Part shown: piece by piece, positions 55,884-64,000 of the stretch
Layout: each line of letters starts with the position of its first letter
How positions within the stretch are numbered: position 1 is the stretch's first letter
Assembly: GCA_964017155.1 (NCBI GenBank)
Contig: OZ024862.1
Location: 45,085,462 to 45,149,461 of the forward strand
Length of the DNA: 64,000 nucleotides
From: Oasisia sp. SBJ-2009
Taxonomy: Eukaryota; Annelida; Polychaeta; Sabellida; Siboglinidae
Direction: 5' to 3'
The notes under the pieces: generated by a model
What the model saw: the letters and a program-made list of their open reading frames with translations, nothing else
What the model was told of the DNA's origin: nothing
The model's database searches: none
Position numbers and translations under genes: made by a program

Positions 55884-57660
<1,777 letters not shown>

Positions 57661-58477
57661 AACGCTTCTCGCTGGTACGAGTGTTTACATTCACTTCTGT
57701 TGCTAACCTGTTTACATTCAGCACACTTACTGGCTTTTACCACAGCATGGTACACACTTGTCTCTTCAAAGTTATGGTCTTCACTGCATATAACGTTGTG
57801 TCACAATCGATAGAGCACTTGCCCGTCACTGTATAATATTCACTGAGACATCTAAATCATATGCACAACATTTTACGTTTTTCGCCAATGTTAGCATCAA
57901 AATGCAAGATTGAAGACACCACCTTTTGTAAAACGTTTCCAGAAGCGCGAGACTTCATTAGGTAATTTGTGGACGGCATCTTTGTGGATGTGGTCCGCCA
58001 GTGCCGCTCGTTTGGGTCCCACATGATTTGGCCCAAAACGGCTTCGGGCCAGTCTAACGGATGATTTAGCCTACACTATACTTTGTTAAAATGCAGAGGT
58101 GCCGTGTCGGAAGTTTCGGATAATTAATTACGGAAGAATAGGTCCACACTCTCTGTACGGATTATATGTAACTTCGTAAGGGTACTAAAAATGATGCCTA
58201 CTTCTGGTTAATGTAATAACAAAATGATATGCATAGGTATATATATACATATATTTATAGTTATATATAATAATAAATATGTATATATTGTACGTGTCTG
58301 CATATATATATATATATATATGTATATGTACAATTCGGAGAGGTTGCATACATATAATTATATATGACATGTATATGTAAATATAATGATACCCTCTGTG
58401 TACACAAATTGAGATGAATTTATATAGGCCTTACCACGTCATTATCGTAAGCTACCAATCAATGACCCCTTTAAGAT

Positions 58478-58620
58478 AACACCTTCACAATATGTGTTTA
58501 TTTGTTGTCGGATTGCAGTAGCATTAACAGAATCCTTGCTAATAAACACTGGCTTGTGCTAATCTAATTGAAGATGTTGGGCACACTATCTGTGCTCATT
58601 GCCTTGATGTTATCAATTGA
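58478..58620 (-). repeat. Inverted copy of the 18720-19030 repeat
   Basis: The reverse complement reads catcttcaattagattagca and tgtttattagcaagg, with tcaaatgagttgtggtcaat ahead, matching 18725-18860 in order. It is non-coding. Confidence 0.65.
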
Positions 58621-58744
58621 CCACAACTCATTTGAACTTCTTGAATATCTCTATCATCATCATCATCATCATTATATATACATATAAATTAACTAAATGT
58701 TACATACATATCATGTATTATATATATAACACATATTATATAGC

Positions 58745-58749
<5 letters not shown>

Positions 58750-58801
<52 letters not shown>

Positions 58802-58830
58802 ATATAATACATACATATTATATATATATA

Positions 58831-58870
<40 letters not shown>

Positions 58871-58946
58871 CATACATAATATGTATATTAAATTAATGTA
58901 ATTTATTATATATATATATATATATACATAATATCAAGATGATGGC

Positions 58947-59010
<64 letters not shown>
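58750..59010. repeat. (TA)n microsatellites
   Basis: (TA)n runs at 58748-58800, 58815-58868 and 58960-59009, separated by short AT-rich bridges and ended by a small (CA)n. Confidence 0.9.
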
Positions 59011-59022
<12 letters not shown>

Positions 59023-59215
59023 TAACATGCAATTAAAGAATATATAAGATTCCCACCACAAAGAATAGGCAAGTCGAAGCAGGACGGATAAACAATTATT
59101 GTTATCACACACTGGATATAAATGGTATAGTTGAGTCAAAGACAGCTCGTCAATCAGACGGATTACAGGTTACAACAGTAATTGATAAATTCTCTAAAAA
59201 AAACAGTACACATAC

Positions 59216-60225
<1,010 letters not shown>

Positions 60226-60979
60226 GAATCCGGGACAAAACCCCTTTGGACAAAGCCCCCTTGGACAAAACCCCCTTGTACAAAACCCCCTCCATACATA
60301 ATTCCATCAGGACATTAACCGCTCGGACAAAACCCCCTCATCACAGATACTAGCCTCAAGAATTATCGAAATAATTACACATCACTTGGCATGTATGTAT
60401 GTGCATACTATATACAAAATGTAACTCTGATATGCGAAATATTTCATGTGGGATCCCAAAGGGTTCAATATTTGACCCCAAACTATGTATTCTATATATA
60501 TTAATGATATGTGTAACATATCTAATCTAGTATAAAATTCATCCTCTGCAGATGATGCTAACATTTGTTATGCAAATAGTAATATTGGTAGACTAAATGA
60601 AACAATATATTGTGTATTGGAAAAATTATGCGTATAGTTTTGAGTAAATAAATTAACTGTAAATGAACATAACCATTTCTCAGACACTAACCGGAATCGC
60701 CACAGCATTTGGTGGAAATAAACAGTCTGATGAATGGAACTAGAAGGTTAATTTTGCAATAGAAATAAAAATAAAGTAATATTTCTTTTAATCACTCTTG
60801 AGTTTAGTATCACTGATGAGGGGGTTTTGTATGAGCGGTTTATGTCCGGAAAGGGTTTGTGTCTAGAGGTAGTCATGTATGGAAGGGGGTTTTGTCCGAG
60901 GGGGTTTTGTCCGAGGGGGTTTTGTCTGAGGGGGTTTTGTCCGAGGGGGTTTTGTCCAGAGGGGTTTTGTCCGCGCACC
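60226..60979. mobile_element. Foldback element with 15-bp repeats and 9-bp target duplication
   Basis: Flanked by CTCTGCAAT on both sides (60217-60225 and 60980-60988). The left arm (60236-60340) carries repeats of GGACAAAACCCCCTT, and the right arm (about 60815-60978) carries the inverse, GGGGGTTTTGTCCGA, in at least six copies of 15 bp. Outermost bases also pair partly (..CCGGGACAAAACCCC against ..CGCGGACAAAACCCC). Nine-base target duplications with repeat-built arms are characteristic of Mutator-like foldback elements. No transposase is present; the centre holds an RT fragment. Confidence 0.75.
60440..60640 (+). mobile_element. RT fragment inside the foldback element
   Basis: Reads GIPKGSIFDPKLCILYINDM and, after a stop, SSSADDANICYANSNIGRL: the PQG-S-L-GP..YINDL block and the (F/Y)ADD catalytic block of a non-LTR RT, degraded. 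It is about 65 codons long, with no flanking LINE sequence recognisable. Confidence 0.6.
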
Positions 60980-61079
60980 CTCTGCAATACAGGCATGTGG
61001 TATAATAGTCTGGATATATCTAGGGGCAGTATTAAGTCACCTACCAACTAGGAACATATAAACCAATCATAAACTATGA

Positions 61080-61285
61080 TTGACATATGATTACTTTGTT
61101 AATATACTCGAGTACGATTACTCAAAAAGTACTCATACTCGAGTATGAGTATGATTACTCCATCTCTGGTATGAGTACAAGTACGAGTACATAGCCCATA
61201 AGTTCTATGACCACAAGTATAAGTACTTCAAAAATATACTCGAGTACATCAGGAAAATACGAGTACTGAGTACTTCCGCCCCATG
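61080..61285. repeat. hAT-like subterminal repeats, related to 5024-6220
   Basis: Dense GTACTCGAGTA and GTATGAGTATGATTACTCC words ending ..CCATCTCTG at 61168, the inverse of the CAGAGATG terminus at 5024. A second similar end (..CCATGTCTG) closes at about 61289. Probably one or two truncated relatives. Confidence 0.5.
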
Positions 61286-61288
61286 TCT

Positions 61289-61735
<447 letters not shown>

Positions 61736-61744
61736 ATATATCAA

Positions 61745-62140
61745 AACAGAAGACTTCATTTGGCTAAAGAAATTTCTGACCTTTAGCCAAACTGACCATT
61801 TTAAACAGATTTTAGGCCAAGTGCTAGCCTACTAATGTTAATGTTATTACATTAATATTAGGTGTCAGGTGTTGCCTGGCTTTTAAAAACTGAAACATTT
61901 CCCATTAATTAAGTTTGCATGTTTGCAATATTCTCAATAGTTGTTCAGCTCTCTTTTTATCATTAAACAATGTTTCTATTAAATTATATTGGGTGTTTAT
62001 TTGCTTTATGTGTGCTTAGATGGAGGCCTAGAAATGGCTAAAGAAAATTTCATTTGGCTAAAGTCAAGATATATCTGACCTTTACTAGTCAAATTGACTA
62101 AACAGATGTAGGCCCAGTGGCAGTGCTAGCCTAGTGGTTG
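61745..62140 (+). repeat. Two copies of a small dispersed repeat
   Basis: Segments at about 61750-61835 and 62030-62140 share atttggctaaag, tctgacctttag, aaacagatttagg and gtgctagcctag with 17335-17420. The spacing and the shared tail suggest a short non-autonomous element. Between the copies is AT-rich sequence without features. Confidence 0.6.
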
Positions 62141-62154
62141 CACGGGCGTCGATC

Positions 62155-62245
62155 GGTGGGGGACGGGGGGACGCGTCCCCCCCCCCCACTTTTCAGGGCG
62201 GGGGGCAGCATAGGAATTGTCCCCCCCCCCCACTTTTCATTTCAG
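62155..62245. repeat. Poly-G/poly-C palindromic segment
   Basis: GGGGGGACGCGTCCCCCC is a perfect palindrome followed by further C and G runs, and cccccccccccacttttca occurs twice (about 62175 and 62220). Such a segment can form hairpins and is prone to assembly error. It looks like a piece of an interspersed repeat rather than a gene. Confidence 0.6.
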
Positions 62246-62713
62246 AAACATTGCGAGGCATATAGCCTGACTCAACACTCCTCTCTCTTAAATGCCGCTA
62301 CATAGGACTAGCTAGACAATAAACTCGCGATATGAAGTTCGGCAAAGTTATTTATCGCAAATTTACACGAGGCAAACAAGTTTTAAGGCATGTTTTGCTG
62401 TCAGTGCGCCATAATCCGTGATAGTTATTTAAACAAACGTAATAGTTTAATGTATTGAACGAAATTTTAGACAACTCTTCACAGTAGTCATCATAGAAGA
62501 GTTATCGAACAGCCCGTGGCATTTATACCAAAAACGCTTTGTTATTTCGCTGCACATTGATGATTTTAAATTTGTCGCTCAGAAAGGCCAATCGGAAAGT
62601 TTATAACTACCGGAAAAAGTCATAATTAATATCAATGCATGTATTACACCAGATTAATAATATATTCAGGGTCATTAGAGATTTCAATTAAGACATACAT
62701 TTGAATTAATTAC
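62246..62713. other. No recognisable gene
   Basis: AT-rich sequence 3' of the integrase-like gene. I looked for a further integrase exon after the GPY module on the minus strand and found none. Confidence 0.4.
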
Positions 62714-63888
62714 CTGTAGGGACCTGTCCACTGCGGCCCAAACTTGCCACCCCTTCTGCCCTGATTCCTCATATTCTTGCGGAGTACAAGGTCACCGACG
62801 TTGAAGTTGAAGACCTTCACTCCTGCTGTCCGTCGTCTAGCATACTCTGCCTTCTGTTGCTCCTGCGCAGCATGGACATTTGCCTTAACCTGGAACAGTA
62901 TACTAGCCAAGTTACCCAGCTATGCCTGTGGAAGATGGAATCCCAGTGTGGCTGTTAGATCAAATGCACAATTTAAGTTAGATCCAGGCAAAACTGATGA
63001 GAAAGAAGAACCTGTTCTTCAATCTATATTATCCAATTATGCACTATGTATGAATAGGTTTCATGCATTAATTGAAACATGGTTGAATATTTATTAGATA
63101 AATAAACATGATTTTTAGAATGAACAACGTTTCAATGAAATGAGTAGTATAGCATTTTGAGCAGACATATGTACCGAATACTATATAACACAAAGAACTA
63201 CGCTGTGCTCTATTCATAGCAAGGTGATTACAAACATCACAACAATTATTATGTCAGGACAGTTGTTAATAAGTTGTACCTACCTTCTCGTGCACCATTG
63301 GGATTTGTTGCACAAGACGCTCCTGGTATGCGTCCACCTCCTCCTCAGTATACCTCGGAATGTCAACATAGGTGTCCATGTCAACAACGTCCATCTATGT
63401 AATAACACAAAAGAGGAAATAGAATGGTCAGTTGAGAATATAAGCTTACTCTTTCATCTGTAATTAAATAACTAAACAACACTATATCGCTATTTGTTAT
63501 AAGGTCGTTTGGTAGATGATACTTCACTGATTAATCAAAGGAAGAGAATGAACACATCAATGTACACACTATACTAATAGTAATGCCACCCTAAAGCATG
63601 TTAACACGTAAACAAATATGCAAAATGTGTAGAAGGAAAGTACTCAACATACACACCATCTTTACATTAGAAACATCATAACTAGCTACACTAAAGGAGA
63701 GTTATGTTATAATCACCTCCATAGGTGGACGTGGATGTCGGTTGAACATTAAGAAGAAAGGTGTACATTTTGTGGAGCGCTGTCTCTGTGTGCGGATACT
63801 GAAGGCCACTTCCTCCAGGTACTCATCCCAGTCCACCTGGTGCTCACTCGCGAGCTTGCTTAGTCTCGTCTTCAGTGTCTGGTTGGTC
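62714..63888 (-). CDS. Integrase-derived gene, three exons (partial)
   Basis: Minus-strand exons 63888-63717 (172 nt), 63394-63284 (111 nt) and 62889-62714 (176 nt), each with AG and GT borders (TTTTAG, ACATAG, TTCCAG; GTGATT, GTAGGT, GTAATT) and compatible phases. The first reads TNQTLKTRLSKLASEHQVDW and ..FLMFNRHPRPPME, the region just after the catalytic Glu of a DDE integrase. The second is an acidic spacer (IPRYTEEEVDAYQERLVQQ). The third has VFNFNVGDLVLRKN and ends in QWTGPYR, the GPY/F module of Ty3/Gypsy-type integrases. Introns and lack of surrounding gag or RT favour a Ginger-type transposon or a domesticated GIN/KRBA2-like gene over a retrotransposon. The catalytic DDE exons must lie beyond 64000. 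Confidence 0.8.
62905..63108 (+). other. Plus-strand open segment in the integrase-gene intron
   Basis: Opposite strand, open to a TAG, with an AATAAA about ten bases later. Reads WNPSVAVRSNAQFKLDPGKT then EEPVLQSILSNYALCMNRFH. It looks coding-like, such as the last exon of an unknown gene or a retrocopy fragment, but I do not recognise it. Confidence 0.2.
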
Positions 63889-64000
63889 CTAAAACAGGTT
63901 TAACTTGTTATGTGATCAAAACAGTTCCAGGTATGTACAAAACGGACTGTATTAGTACAGTGTATGCCGATATGCAATTCTAGCAATTGCATACAATGGA

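Overview
The window is animal nuclear DNA. Genes are intron-bearing with GT-AG junctions, intergenic DNA is AT-rich and full of long (TA)n tracts, and several non-LTR retrotransposons, terminal-inverted-repeat (TIR) elements, C2H2 zinc-finger arrays and EGF/fucolectin-domain membrane proteins are present. The content (allantoinase exons, CR1-type LINE with an esterase ORF1, long GDKPYKC-linked zinc-finger arrays, multi-exon integrase-like gene) fits an aquatic invertebrate, perhaps a non-vertebrate deuterostome. The species cannot be fixed from sequence alone.

Layout. 1-10.1 kb: (TA)n tract, one candidate minus-strand exon, two copies of a dispersed repeat, a hAT-like non-autonomous element (5024-6220), and long stretches with no recognisable gene. 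10.1-17 kb: a nest of transposons. A plus-strand RT fragment is followed by a minus-strand non-LTR element, which is split by a 3.3 kb TIR element (11830-15166); that element has itself received a further LINE 3' end, and a degenerate CR1 fragment follows. 17-20.4 kb: repeats, a recurring GGCCGAA..TCCGTC-like motif and microsatellites. 20.4-23.8 kb: zinc-finger gene ZNF-1 (minus strand, 14 complete fingers, then a frameshift) with its upstream flank. 24.1-25.6 kb: another TIR element. 26.3-27.1 kb: an open-frame inverted repeat that truncates the array that follows.

27.1-55.7 kb is the core: a tandem array, here called units A to E. Each complete unit (about 7.2 kb) holds an intronless gene for a type I membrane protein (signal peptide, EGF, fucolectin-type F5/8C domain, EGF, a second such domain, several EGFs, transmembrane helix, acidic tail) followed by the last four exons of an allantoinase gene. 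EGF-FTP copies 1 (unit B) and 4 (unit E) are open. Copy 2 (unit C) is clearly dead, copy 3 (unit D) has one nonsense codon, and unit A is only a 3' stump. Allantoinase exons are all open in unit D, damaged in B and C, and partial in A. A near-complete 4.2 kb CR1 element (48413-52615) sits between units D and E with a matching empty site between C and D.

55.9-59.2 kb is a decayed second copy of the zinc-finger gene and flank, so the array is bracketed by the two halves of an older segmental duplication. 60.2-61.0 kb: a foldback element with a 9-bp target duplication and an internal RT fragment. 62.7-63.9 kb: three exons of a minus-strand integrase-derived gene ending in a GPY/F module and continuing past the window edge.
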